A stretch of DNA of 64,000 bases from Blastocystis sp. Blastoise (GCA_039096225.1 JBBPEB010000030.1:124001-188000), one strand, 5' to 3'; shown: positions 14,701 through 33,039, counted from the first letter of the stretch. The notes: generated by a model from the sequence alone, not told the origin. Translations and numbers: made by a program.

Positions 14701-16838
14701 AATTTATTCTTGCTGAATTAGAATTCTTCTTAATTGATTTCAATAAACTTACTATTCCTCCTCTTGCTTATTCTGCTTCTTCTGTTACTGGTTATACTAA
14801 TTCTCAAATTACTTCTTTATATCCTACTTCTGAATATTATAGACAATTTACTATTTCTCCTGCTCTTCCTGCTGGTATAACTCTTTCTGCTTCTACTGGT
14901 AGTATTTCTGGTACTCCTACTGCTCCTTCTTCTGGTACTTATACTATTTCTGCTACTGGTATTACTGGTACTGCTACTACTGCTAGTGTTACTATTACTA
15001 TTCAAAATTGTGCTTTACCTAATGTTTTCTTTAAGGTAGTTTTCACTGGTATGGATGATGGTAATGCTTATCAAAATAGTTTCTCTCTTAATAATATGGC
15101 TGGACAAGTTGTTGATAAATTAGATGCTTTCCCTAATTATTTAATTACTGGTTTAACTCGTGGTTATTGTCAACCTTCTGGTGCTTATTCTCTTATTTTA
15201 AAGGATGCTTATAGAGATGGTTGGGGTAATGCTAAGGTTACTGTATATGGTTCTGATGAAAGTGTTATTCTTCAAGATACTCTTCTTTCTGGTGAATCTC
15301 CTAAGACTTTATATATTAATGTTGGTTATTTAGTTGCTTTTGGTCAAAGTTCTTGGAAGTATACTTCTACTGTTCAATCTGGTACTGCTTGGGCTGCTAC
15401 TACTTTCAGTGATGCTACTTGGTCTACTGCTCAAGCTGGTTCTTTCACTGGTTTAACTGGTACTACTGTTTATTATAGAACTACTTTCACTGTTAATAAT
15501 CTTGAACAATTCTCTCTTTATGAATTATCTCTTAAGATTAAGGCTGGTATTATTGCTTATATTAATGGTAAAGAAGTTTATAGATATGCTGTTCCTGCTA
15601 CTGGTGTTACTTCTTCTACTTTAGCTACTAGTGAATTTGCTGATGTTACTGTTGTTACTTCTTCTGAATCTGCTCAATATGGTAGTTTAGTTGCTGGTCA
15701 AAATGTTTTAGCTGTTGAAATTCATAGATATGGTCCTTCTCAAGAAACTACTTTTGATGCTCAAGTTGTTCTTCAATTAACTGGTGCTAACAGAGTTTCT
15801 GGTGGTACTGTTAAGACTAATGTTCCTGGTCATAATACTGATCAATGGCATGAAACTGAAGATATGGCTTTTGATCGTAATATGGATACTAAATATTATG
15901 CTAAGGGTTGTGGTCAAACTATTTGGTTAGAATATATTTATAATTATAATCGTAAAGAATTTGTTTCTTCTGTTGCTGTTTCTCGTGCTAACAATTGGAA
16001 TCGTCAACCTACTGCTTTCATTTTATCTGCTTCTAATGATGGTATTAACTATGTTACTCTTACTGGTGATTTCAATATGACTTTTGGTGATTATAAATCT
16101 GCTGCTGGTACTAAAACTTATGATTTCTTTAATAAGGTTGCTTATAATAGATATAGATTTACTTTTGATACACGTGCTTGTTCTGAAGGTTTAGAAATTT
16201 CTGAATTAGCTCTTACTTCTAAGAGAATCGGTACTACTTGTCCTGCTGAAGGTACTTATACTGAAACTCTTTCTGGTGGTTATGCTTGGAAACAATGTGG
16301 TAATTATTATTATGGTTCTATTGTTCGTCCTTGTACTAATGGTGTTTGGGGAACTGAACAAAGACAATGTGAAGTTGTTGAACCTCGTGCTTTCAATTAT
16401 ACTGCTAAATCTTATGTTTTCAGAACTAAGAGAAATAATGCTACTCCTGTTCCTTATTATGAAGCTGCTGAAGCTAATTTCACTATTGTTCCTGCTCTTC
16501 CTGCTGGTTTATCTATTAATATAAATAATGGTATTATTAGTGGTTCTCCTCAAGCTGATTTTGCTGAAAAGGATTTCGTTATTACTCTTGCTAATGCTAA
16601 GGGTACTAAGACTGCTTCTGTCACTTTAAGTTCTATTGCTGCTGGTGGTTTAGAAGGATGGGGAGTTGCTCTTATTGTTATCGCTTGTATAGTTATTGTT
16701 ATCTTCATTGCCTTTGTTGTTTTCATTGTTCTTAATAGACGTAAGGGATCTAAGAGAGGTAATCATAAGGCTATGAAGGCTGGTGCTAAAGCTACTACTC
16801 CTACTAAGGCTGCTGCTGATAAGAAAGTCAGAATTTAA
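11765..16838 (+). CDS. Large type I surface protein made of three repeated multi-domain units
   Basis: Four exons (11765-11801, 11842-12055, 12136-12248, 12310-16838) encode about 1630 residues. The signal peptide is MKSFIVCLFIALAVAQ. A four-module unit of about 470-510 residues is present three times. Module A is a Cys-led beta module (around residues 17, 510 and 1021). Module B is a Trp-rich jelly-roll-like module (around 125, 629 and 1135). Module C is a discoidin/F5-8C-like module (AFDGDIQTKWY, LFDSNYNTRF, AFDRNMDTKYY). Module D is a putative Ig (He_PIG) module recognised by ISPALPA/ISPALPAG/IVPALPAG. The third unit also holds a short sushi-like Cys module near residue 1431. A single membrane helix (about 1571-1597) precedes a short basic tail. 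Codon choice is strikingly uniform (GCT, GGT, ACT, TCT), which suggests high expression. An adhesive or ligand-binding coat role is inferred; no orthologue is recognised. Confidence 0.88.
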
Positions 16839-17023
16839 ACATATTATCTTTAAATAATAGTTATATATATATATTTTAAGAAATAATTCTTATTTTGAAC
16901 ATTTATTAAGTGTTTCAGTTGTTTTTTTAATTTATTTTGAATACAAAAAAAATTGTTTTGTTGTTTTGTTTGTTTTTTTATAAAGACACAAGTCAACTAA
17001 ATTACATGATTATATAAAATGAA

Positions 17024-18253
17024 TTAGAACTTGATATTTGAATGAATTCCCCTTCTTTCGAAATAATGAATGTGTATTTTTTTATGTGTTTGGTTCTTTT
17101 TCATACTTTCAGATATATAGTGACCATCTTCTTCATCTTCTTCCCATTTAATAGAAGTAATTGTAGGTTTTTTGAATAGTTCTGTGATGGTACTCCAACT
17201 GAATCGAACAATTCGAGGGAATCCAAAAATAGTATGAATATTATCAGTTAACCATTTTTTTGTATTAGGATCTGATGGATATCCTGAACCTAAAGAGTCA
17301 CTATTTCGAATGATACTCTTATTATCATATATTTCTTGAATAAGATTATCACGACAAACCTATATATATAAATATATAAATATAAATAGATAAATGGATC
17401 AATTAAAAAAATATATAAATATATAAATAAAAATATATAAATATATAAATAAATAAATAAATAAATAAAAAATAGTTGACAATTGTAGATGACAAAAATA
17501 GGTTTAAAAAATGTAACTATGAAAAATAGATACTTTTGCAACAATACTAGCAGCACTAACACATTTATAAAGAGCATCAGCCTTCTTAGAGACTGTAAAT
17601 TTTATATGAGTATTTGAAAAATGATTCAATAGTTTATCTTGATACTTTTTGGGATCTCCAACAGTATCAACATAAACTTCTTTAACCTGAACATGATTAT
17701 CAAGAAGAGTCTGAATTAAACCAATAGCTGCATTATGAGACATGAAATTTAAATTATAAGGATTTCTATATAAATGTATTATATAAATTATAATATTATC
17801 AAAATGGAATAACATCTAAAAAAATAAACTCATTGATAAATAAACTATACTTTTGTAGCATATTTGCAGATATTTCTTCTGGACTTAAAACTCGAAGAAC
17901 ATAGCCAATATCCATAGAAGAATCAATAATAGTTTTTAATTCTTCTCTTTTTTCTGCTGTTAAAGCTTTTGAATCTATAAATTTAAATGGATAATCAATT
18001 AAGAAAAGCATATTTTTATATACCATCAAATCCTTTCTTGGAAATCTCATCATTTTTGTCTAATACCCAATAGGCACATCCATAAACCATAGGACCTAAT
18101 GAAAAGTTTTATAAAATAATTTACACTCATACCAAGAACAGGACCTCGACCAGCTTCATCAATTCCAACAATTACATCGTTATTATGACATTCTTCGGGA
18201 ATATGACTGCATTTAAAGTCTTCAGACCATAATGAAGAATGAATAGCAGACAT
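17024..18253 (-). CDS. RNASEH2A: Ribonuclease H2 catalytic subunit A
   Basis: This enzyme cuts RNA within RNA-DNA hybrids and removes ribonucleotides from genomic DNA. Five exons (18253-18133, 18095-18024, 17974-17851, 17765-17534, 17359-17024) give about 294 residues, the usual length. Conserved parts are the catalytic GIDEAGRGPVLG motif followed by PMVYG, the DSK motif, VLSPEEIS, the VDTVGDP strand, SKKADALY, VSAASIVAKVCRD, GSGYPSDP and the C-terminal YFERRG PIP-box-like end. All acidic active-site positions I can place are present. Introns are short and GT-AG. Subunits B and C are not in the window. Confidence 0.96.
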
Positions 18254-19196
18254 TCTTTAATCAAATAATGTACCTAAATTCTTTATTAAGCTACTTTAAA
18301 CAATTCATATTAAAAAAGTATTTTTACCTTATATAAAACGTTTTTTTATCATATTTTTATATTTGTTTTCTTATTATATTTTCATATAATATCGTCAGGA
18401 TACTTGTAGATATATAAATTGCAGTACTATATTTGAATTCAATGGTATCTAGATATAATCCATTCTTTTTTTAATGTTCAATTGTAGTTAGTTTTAATTA
18501 TTATTGTTATTCTCACTTTCAATAAAATTCAATACTCATAAACTTTATAGACAAGCTAATTAATACAGAGTGATACTGAATATGCTTAATATCTAGAATA
18601 ATGTGATTCATTACAGTATTTTTTAAAAGGATGACTTATTGATACAAACAGATATTGCTGCATTTTGTGTTGCCTATATTATTCTTTAAATTGCATCTGA
18701 AATCTAGAAACCACAGTCAAATATACTACTAGTATTCAGTTTAAATGACCTAGTTTACCAATATATTTTATATAGAATTCAGAGTTGTGTTATGATTCGA
18801 ATAAACAACATTTCTTTCTTCAAAAATAAGATTAAAATATTCATAATTTCTATTATTTATTAATGTTTCTCTAAAGGAGATGAATATAAGTCTTTGATAT
18901 AGTTGTCTCTATACGTAATTTAAATATGAATAGATTTCTCGGATCACAATCCATATAATCTGGATCAAGATAGAAATCAATCACAGAATAGTGGGAATAA
19001 GTAAATAGAGAAAAAGATGTTTCTTTATCGAAAAAAGAATTCGATACGTTCGAAAACAAATATGAAAAGAATAAAATATGAACGTAAACAGAATAAAGTT
19101 CCACAATTATTCGTTGTTTTGTTTTGTCTTGGTTCCATATTCTATGATTCTACACTTGTATTTGAAACATTAACATATAGCTTTTTCTTGTTAAAT
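18254..19196. promoter_or_regulatory. Divergent RNASEH2A/acetyltransferase intergenic region
   Basis: 943 AT-rich bases separate two divergent start codons. An in-frame upstream ATG at 19017 could add 60 residues to the acetyltransferase. I see no RNA gene or repeat. Confidence 0.4.
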
Positions 19197-21410
<2,214 letters not shown>

Positions 21411-21739
21411 TCTCTTTTTTGTGCTACTAAATAATACATTGTATATTCTATCTTCATCTGTCAATTCTTCATGTTCTTTTAATACTATAGTTTTTTTAAT
21501 TTCTTTTTTTTCTTATTCATTTTTTTTGTGTTTCTTTTTTCATTTGTTGCTGTATATTTTAATGCTAAGTTCATCTTACTTTTTTTACTGAAATTTAATA
21601 CATTGTTTTGTGTTGGCTTTATTAAATTGATTCCATACTAACATAATAACTTATTTGAAACAAAAACTCTTTTACTAACAAAACTCAAAAGTTGTAAACA
21701 TTTATCTCTTAAAAAATCAAATCAAATAACAATAGAGCA
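21411..21739. other. Convergent intergenic spacer, nothing recognised
   Basis: 329 T-rich bases between the 3' ends of two convergent genes. It presumably holds both polyadenylation regions, and nothing else is visible. Confidence 0.4.
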
Positions 21740-21931
21740 TTAATTACTTAATGGAACATCTGATAATTGCTGTTTGTATGAAGAAAAAAGTTCAAATGAT
21801 GAATTTGTTGTCTTTTTAAGTTCACATATTTTTGCTGTATCTTTTAACAACGTTCCATAGAGTTTATTAGTTGTTTCAAACTCTTCACTGAGTTGATTTA
21901 ACGCAAGGGTCATTCTATCATATTCACTCAT
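21740..21931 (-). CDS. Small 63-residue coiled-coil protein, unidentified
   Basis: A compact open frame runs from MSEYDRMTLALNQL to SDVPLSN. It is hydrophilic and almost entirely helical, with heptad-like Leu/Ile spacing, much like small subunits of BLOC-1/BORC-type or kinetochore complexes. I cannot assign a family. Its codon use and its position between two genes with normal spacing favour a real gene. An upstream 5' exon cannot be excluded. Confidence 0.5.
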   Translation of the reverse strand: MSEYDRMTLALNQLSEEFETTNKLYGTLLKDTAKICELKKTTNSSFELFSSYKQQLSDVPLSN

Positions 21932-22349
21932 ATCAAAAAAAATACGATTCTATAATATAAATAGATTTCAAATCAAATCATACAGGAGCAACTAGAAGTC
22001 TTAATCAAAACATTCTTCTGTTTCTGAAATTAGCACTTTCTTTAAATTAGTGCTTCTATTGGGTGATTTCTCATATTTCGTTATTTGATTCGTTCATTAT
22101 TTGATAATTTTCAATAAAGTGACAAATAAGGTGTAAATATTTAAAAGTTCAGAAAGAAAATCAAATAAACCGCGGTTATTCCATAAATACAGACTGGATT
22201 ATTTCCTAAAAAGAATTTTTGATGAATTCCATCGAATTCTTTATTATATAAAGGAATCAACGAATTACTTTTTATCTGTTAAGTATATGTCTCTATTTTC
22301 TTTTGTATATTTTATCTAATACTATAGACTGTGTACTTAAAGAATCACG
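21932..22349. promoter_or_regulatory. Divergent intergenic region upstream of the calcium pump
   Basis: 418 bases with no gene-like content. It should contain the promoters of the small coiled-coil gene and the SERCA gene. Confidence 0.35.
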
Positions 22350-26458
<4,109 letters not shown>

Positions 26459-26995
26459 ATATTATATAATAAGATATATGTATTATATATATATTATATT
26501 ATATTTTTTGATGTTTTTATTTTTTAATAGTTTACCATTATGAATATATATACATATTATTATTATTTCTTGTAACACACATAATATATATATATATATT
26601 TAAATGATTCTATTCCCTTCTTGATATTCTATAATATATATTCATTATTATTATTCTATTTGTTTATGTACACTTATATATGCTTTTATTGTGGTAATAT
26701 TTCTTTCGTTTGCTACTTTTTTAATATAGATATTTATTCTACTTCATTTAGTAGAATAGAATGAATCACTTCGTAATAAGTCTTTAAATATATATTATAC
26801 TCTCATTTGCTAATTTCTTCATATTATAAGTACATTTTATTTATGTTTTGTTTTGTTATGTTTTTTTGATACATAATATATATATCCTTCGATATCTATT
26901 CAACTCTAAAATAAAATTTAAAAAGAAACTTCTCACTTTTAAAAAACAAATTTAAAAACGAAACACTTTTTGTTTTAGTTTGTATTCTTCTAGTT
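26459..26995. other. Intergenic spacer, nothing recognised
   Basis: 537 bases of AT-rich sequence downstream of SERCA, with TATATA tracts and no open frame of interest. Confidence 0.4.
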
Positions 26996-27379
26996 ATGGG
27001 TTTAGGTCTTGTGAATTATGATTATTCAGATGATAGTGATAGCTCTCAATCAAATTCTGATGTCATAAATGAAGATGAAGTTATTCCTAGCAAAGAGAGT
27101 TCAAATGAATTAAAAGAAACAAAACAAAGTCCTCAAGAAGAAAAACCATTTATATTACCTTCATTTGATGATTTAGATCAAAATTCGTCATCAGTCATCC
27201 CAATTGCAGTCACAAAAACATCAAATGATATTAAAAAAACAAATTCAACAAAGAAAACATTAGCCAAATCTAAAGTATCTCTTCTTCCTCCTCAATTATC
27301 ACGACCTAATGTATCTACAATTGACCATGAAAGTATGAATACGCACTCAACTATGTTACATGTTCAAAAAAATAATTGA
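26996..27379 (+). CDS. Small acidic, probably disordered protein (127 residues)
   Basis: A single-exon frame begins MGLGLVNYDYSDDSDSSQ and ends HVQKNN before TGA. The N-terminal Tyr/Ser/Asp cluster, the FILPSFDDL segment and the C-terminal LLPPQLSRPNVSTIDHE segment recall short conserved nuclear proteins of eukaryotes with an acidic start and a PPQ...RPNV...D motif, but I cannot name the family. It is the only recognised gene here that stops at TGA. It converges on RPS7. Confidence 0.55.
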   Translation: MGLGLVNYDYSDDSDSSQSNSDVINEDEVIPSKESSNELKETKQSPQEEKPFILPSFDDLDQNSSSVIPIAVTKTSNDIKKTNSTKKTLAKSKVSLLPPQLSRPNVSTIDHESMNTHSTMLHVQKNN

Positions 27380-27635
27380 TTTTTATATATGTATATTAAT
27401 ATTATACACTATTTGTTTTGTTCATAATTGATTTCAAACTTTAAAATATCATATATACATATATAAAATACAATTCCAGTTGTTTGTCATGTTAAAAATA
27501 TAAACACATCTTATTACTAATAATAATAAGTATAGTTTAAAAAAAAGAAACAAAAGAAATATGTATAAATATATCACCCACAATGTACCAAGGTTAGTTT
27601 AAACAATGTACATATATATATTATCGGTCTTTTAT

Positions 27636-28476
27636 TTAGTTGGATTGAGCGAATTCGAAGCTAACGTTTTTGTTGGTGAGCTTCTTGTAGATACAACTGA
27701 AAGTATCGAGCTTAGTTTCGACATCACCTTGATGAGCCTTATCTAAGAAGATCTTTTGGTGACGAGAAGCTTCGTTGCTGAGAATGGTTCTCTTACCAAC
27801 AATTTCAGAAGGATATACGAGATCATATAATAAGAATAGGATATAATATATGTTTTAAAAAATGTTATAAAAAGAGTATATGATATAATATTTACTATTA
27901 TAGAGAATAGAAATGTATAATAACAATAATAGCAATAATAAAAATAATAATAATGAGATCATCAAGAATAGCTTCTTGAACGGAGGTAAGGGTTCTAGAA
28001 CGAGGACGGATGGCATTAGCATTCTTAGATCTGCTGTAAGAAGTGCTTAAGATGGTTCTCTTAGCAATGAAAGCAACGGGGCGACCTCTAGAAATTTTAT
28101 ATAAATATAGCTTTCACATATAATAATTGCAAAAAAATAATGACTATATGAATTCATCCTTGAAAAAAAATAAAAATATTAAAATATATATATACTCGAA
28201 CTTCTTTTCAAGTTCAGTAATAAGACGGGATTGAACCTTTTGGAAAGCCTTACGAAGAGGATAAGGGACGAAGATGATAATGGCGTTCTTATCACCAGAA
28301 ACTTCAACTTCCTTAGCAGCAAGAATGTAAAGACCATTGATAGCCTTTTGAATATCCTTGTTAGCGTTTTGGATCTTAACGATTTCTTCAACGACCTTGG
28401 TTTCGAAAGCATCAGGAGATTGCTTACCAGCCTTGACGATCTTTACATTGACAACTTCAGTAGCAACGTTGGACAT
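27636..28476 (-). CDS. RPS7: 40S ribosomal protein eS7
   Basis: eS7 is a small-subunit ribosomal protein. The 198 residues (human 194) come from 28476-28196, 28087-27955 and 27818-27636. Clear family blocks are VPYPLRKAFQKVQSRL with ITELEKKF, GRPVAFIAKRTIL, RPRSRTLTSVQEAILDDL, VYPSEIVGKR, LDKAHQGDVETKLDTF and YKKLTNKNVSFEF. Intron 1 (28195-28088) is an ordinary GT-AG intron. The second interruption is not: the protein must run DDL-VYPSEIVG, yet 136 bases separate the two parts, with no GT-AG pair and with the direct repeat GAGATCAT (plus strand) at both borders. Confidence 0.97.
27819..27962 (-). other. Splice-site-free intervening sequence in RPS7 bounded by an 8-bp direct repeat
   Basis: On the plus strand GAGATCAT lies at 27819-27826 and 27955-27962, a 136-base period. 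No sliding of the borders within the repeat gives GT-AG, GC-AG or AT-AC ends. Read as coding sequence the insert meets stop codons, so it must be absent from functional mRNA or be an assembly artefact. Confidence 0.75.
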
Positions 28477-29502
28477 GTTTATATATGAAACTCAATTAAA
28501 CATAATTTGTGAAAAAGTGTTGCACAAAAACTTTCTGTTTTGTATGCAGATGTCAAGATAGATAACTTTCAAAATAAGGTAATAATAACATACATGTTTA
28601 TATGCACAAATAAACAGAGTAGGTGAGTAATTATTTGTAAAAGTGGACATTCAAGCCACAAACATAAATTCCTAGAAAAAAAGAATTTGCGGCTATAAAT
28701 AATTTGAAGGCCCTATTCCAAAAACACTTTTTTTTATGATAGACAATTAGCTTTTCTTTATTATAATTTTTGTTTTTACCCGCTGGATTTAGTTTTAATT
28801 AGAGACCATATTTTAGAAACGAGCATATTTTTCCTTATTCATTTTTTTTTCATTTTCGCGATTATATACTGTTTTTTTTTATTAATAATAACGATTATTT
28901 CTATCTATTTTTCTTTTTCATCTATTCTTTACTAATTTATTACCCAGAAAAGAAATTGTTCTATTTCTAGTGTCTTTATACATATATCTTATTGGAAAAT
29001 GCAAAATTCATGCATTTTACGAATAAATTTTGTGAATTAATTTTTTTAATGGCTTAAAATGTAATTATAATAGCATAACTTATATTTAGATCATATTTGA
29101 ACATATGTATATAAATTAGTTTGTGCATTTTAATAGAATGGACAATCAGTCTTACTTTTTATTGTTTCTATTACGAAAAATATATATATTAGTTAATTAA
29201 AAAAAACTGGTTTATAGCAAAATAAGTTTTTTTTAAGTGTAGAAACGTGTATAAATATATACTGTTTTTAATGAGTTTTATTTTGATGATATAAATAATG
29301 TGCGCTATGCATGTAAAAGAATAATGGCTCTATAAATAACGCATAATAATATTTTTTTTGTTTAATACAAAAGATAATATTAGCTTAAAATAAAGAAATG
29401 TATTTAAAAAGCTGATTTCGTTTCCCTCATTTTTTATTATTTTTCTTTTTATTTCTTTTTATTTGTTTTTGACTTCTTATATGTTGTAGAAATTAATAAA
29501 TT
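28477..29502. promoter_or_regulatory. Divergent RPS7/XRCC2 intergenic region
   Basis: About 1 kb with T-rich tracts, no open frame of note and no recognisable RNA gene. It should hold the RPS7 promoter. Confidence 0.4.
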
Positions 29503-30523
29503 ATGAATAAAGAGATACAGGATTTGTTTTATAAGCAACTGATAGGATCAACATTAGATTCGAATTATTATAGTTTCGATGAAAATGCAATAGAATTATG
29601 GGAGAAGAAGAGTGCAAAAGGAATAATCACGTCAATACCATTTTTACATACAATTGATTCCTTTCAAATGATAGAATTTTCAGGTAGTTCAGGAACAGGA
29701 AAAACCTCATTGGCATATGATGTGTTATATCATTGTATTTTACATGAACAATATGGTGGACTTGAATCTAATGCTGTTTTATTTGATATGGGTATGGAAA
29801 ATATAATTATATATAGTATTACTCTGTAAAATATAGATAATAAATTAGATTTAGTGAAGCTCATACGAATTATTGAAAACAAAATTATTTCAATACGAGA
29901 AGTTCGTTTGATGCATCCAGAACAGATTCATTCCTTGTTATATGAAATGTTTGGAAGAATAACTGTATATACTCCAACTAGTCTTCAACACTTACATCAA
30001 AACTTAATTTCTCTAATTCAATCAGAAAGTATATAATGAATAATAATAATAATTATATAAATCTATTATTCTTATATATTTAATATAATAATAAGAAATA
30101 TTTTATATGAGAAAGCTTATTAGTATCTTTTTCTTCTATAGAATCAATTCGATTGGTTGTATATGATTCATTTCTAGCATATTTATTTGAATTACAAAAA
30201 GATTCTATTGAGATTTCATTATTTAAAGCAGTATTATTAAGAACAAAAGAACTATTAAGAGTTAAAAAAGCAAGTGCTATTCTAATCACTCCAATGATTA
30301 CAACAAACAAACAAAATATTGTTCTTCCTCATTTTTTATCTAATTATATACAGTATAAACTTATATTTTCCATTCAAAGAGTTGATATCAAGTATATATA
30401 TATGTATATTATTCAAGGATTACTTGTATCTATAGTTGTAGTTTTTATCAAGTATCATGCTCAAAACTATCTAAAGAACCATCTATATTTGTTATTAAAG
30501 ATGGATGTTTTATGTTTCAATAA
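29503..30523 (+). CDS. XRCC2: RAD51 paralogue XRCC2
   Basis: XRCC2 is a RecA-fold protein of the BCDX2 recombination-repair complex. Four exons (29503-29791, 29837-30028, 30142-30391, 30436-30523) give 272 residues (human 280). The landmarks are IEFSGSSGTGKTSLAYDV with a complete Walker A, HCILHEQYGGLESNAVLFD, DLVKLIRIIE, the Walker B-like strand SIRLVVYDSFLAYLFEL, then ILITPMITT and the closing strand FVIKDGCFMF. The order and spacing match animal and plant XRCC2 better than RAD51 itself, which is longer and has an N-terminal helix-hairpin domain. Confidence 0.92.
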
Positions 30524-30737
30524 CTATTTATGTGCTTGCATTTTCTTGTGTTTAAAAAAACTATTTTGGTTCTATAACATTTTTTTAAAGAAAAATAATA
30601 AATAAATGAAAACTATAAAAAAACAAATATAATTCTTTTTACAATAAAGTCTCATTGAATAATTCATCAAGATATAAAGATATAAACAGGTTCTTTACAT
30701 ATATTAATTATTATGGTTTTTACAATACTAATTTAAA

Positions 30738-32060
30738 TTAGTCATCTAATTCTTCTTCTATATCTTCATCAATACTATCATCCATACTATCTTTACGATC
30801 TAAATCATAATTAATACCTTTACTCTTAGTTTCTTTCACATCCTCTTTATCTTCTGTATCTACAGGTTCTTCTATGACTTCTCCATCATTATTATCTAAA
30901 TCTTCATCATGAATCTCCATATCATCCTCTTCATCTATATCAATCTATATATATATATATATATATAAGAATATAACAACTATTTATAGTAATATACACA
31001 AATATTTTATTATTACTTATATACTATATATATATACATCAAAATCACGACTACGATCCAGTACAAAACTCTCTGCCTTCTGAAGGAAATCATTCTATAT
31101 ATATATATATATATGATAAAATAATGAATAGTTAGAATGATTCTTGAGAATATAAAAGAATATATAACATAAATATTAAAATACTTGAGCATCTACAACT
31201 TGTTGACTATTTTCACATGCACAATAAATAGCAAAAAGTTCCTGTAATAATAATATATAATTAATAAATATATTTAATATATAAATAATTCAAAAGAAAT
31301 AATAATATACTTTGTTAATTTGATAAAATCCAGGACCCCATTTAAATTGCTGCATAATAAGATCAGCATCTTCATATATTAGTAATTAATTATAAATAAT
31401 AAATGTGATTACTAATTAGAAAAAAGTAAAAAAATTAGTATAACAAGATAATAATAAAATAAAAATAATTCAAAATAAAATAAAAATAATTTAAAATAAA
31501 ATAAAATAAAATAAAAATAATAATTAAAAAAACATAAAATAAAAACAATAATAAAAAAATAATACATTAAATCCACAAATATATAATGTAGCTGCTAAGG
31601 CTTCAGCACAATTTAATTTTGATGGTTTTCCATAATTAACAGGATTTGCTGCTATTAAATAAGGTAATAATCTATGTACACCATTTCGAAGTTTTTGCAT
31701 AGGTACTTCTTCAATTCTTGCCCAAGAACAATCTATAACTGAAGTACCCTTTTGTTCAACTATCTCTCGGTCTTCTTTAGAAACAGACTTGGTTCCAAAT
31801 GGAGATAAAACAAGTCCATGAAATGGATTACTTACACGAAGTTCCTTGACATAACCAAGTCTTTCTAACTTTCTACCACTACAACGTTTTGCATCACATT
31901 GTTTGAAATCCCACATATATAATCCGACAGAAGTAAGTCTAGGAGTATCATCTTTGTATCCACGAATTGTCTGTTCTCTCTTTCCTGTATATTTTGGAGT
32001 TTGTTTCCTTTTAGAACCATCGTCCTTTCTTTGATCACCCTTATTCTTTCCTTTTGCCAT
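30738..32060 (-). CDS. TSR3: Tsr3, 18S rRNA aminocarboxypropyltransferase
   Basis: Tsr3 transfers the 3-amino-3-carboxypropyl group from S-adenosylmethionine to the hypermodified pseudouridine of 18S rRNA. Five exons (32060-31566, 31373-31311, 31241-31185, 31094-31038, 30944-30738) give 292 residues. Diagnostic blocks are MWDFKQCDAKRCSGRKL, GLVLSPFGTKSVSKEDREI, VIDCSWARIEEVP, RLLPYLIAANPVNYGKPSKL, CAEALAATLYICGFN and FKWGPGFYQIN. The tail is strongly acidic, as in yeast. Intron 1 (31565-31374, 192 bases) begins GT, but the frame and family demand that it end at ...TATAT before GAAGATGC, not at an AG. The other introns are GT-AG. Confidence 0.95.
31374..31565 (-). other. TSR3 intron 1 with a non-AG 3' border
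   Basis: The exon ends GGATTTAAT and the next must begin GAAGATGCT to give GFN-EDADL. The only nearby AGs shift the frame or expose a stop. ATTAGTAAT and ATTACTAAT form an inverted repeat in the last 50 bases on the coding strand. A 3-bp direct repeat (ATG) spans the borders. Confidence 0.5.
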
Positions 32061-32885
32061 CCTTATCTAATGATATAATAAAAGTTTTTTGAATGGCTTC
32101 TGTTTTTATTCTGAATCATTGCTGAAAAATGTCAAGTCTGAATTATATTTTCATCATTTTTCTCTCTCGTATTCAAATTTATATCATATTTCTATTTTAA
32201 AAACTGGAGTACATGATTCTGGAATTACAAAAAAATAATCAGAATCCTGTAAAAACTCAAAGTAATCCTAAATTAAAATATCATATCACAATGTTTAATC
32301 TTTTATATATCATTTAATATCAGAAATTAAAGGTATAAAACAACGTTAATAAAATTAAAATAATTTAAAGACATTTATTGAAAAAAAATTCCTCTCGTTT
32401 TTTAAAAGTTGATCATGAATAACAATCTTTGCTTTATTTTTACTAAATATTTTGTGATAAATCTATTTACTATAATAAATGATTCAAATTCGAGAAAAAC
32501 CAATAGATTCAATTACTTATTTGTATTATTATATATATAGTCTTTTCAATTATTCCAATTTATATAAATAAATATTACAATCATAAATAAAATAAAAATA
32601 AGACAAGACTATAATAAGATAATTGCCATTCAATCACAATCAGGATTCAAATAGAAAATTTTTGCGTGATTTATACAGATATATATATGTACATAATAGA
32701 TTCTAATTAAAAAAAGTAGTATTCTTATTTAGAGCTATATACAATTAATAAAAAGGAATTGCTGTTTTTTAGTGATAAAATTGAAAAATAGAGACAAATT
32801 CTTCTTTTTCCCGTCATTTTTGAAGAGTGCTTGTTTTGAAAAACTGGGTTATGCGACAGATACGAGTTATCTCGGCTTTATTTTA
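32061..32885. other. Intergenic spacer between TSR3 and the transposon
   Basis: 825 AT-rich bases with no gene. It includes the TSR3 promoter side and ends at the TA target duplication (32884-32885) of the element. Confidence 0.4.
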
Positions 32886-33039
32886 AAGTACCTGTACCAG
32901 AGTGACCTCCTGTACCAAAGTGACCCGTTTTTGTTTTGTTTCCATATTTACGGGAAAAAATATTTTTTCACTGTATTTAATAAAGATAAACATGTAAATA
33001 ACATTTTTTCAATAAAAATAGTCTTTTTTCTGTTTAAAA
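32886..33039 (+). repeat. Left terminal inverted repeat of the pogo-like element
   Basis: Identical to the reverse complement of 34767-34920 across 154 bases. Identity ends after CTGTTTAAAA. Confidence 0.95.
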
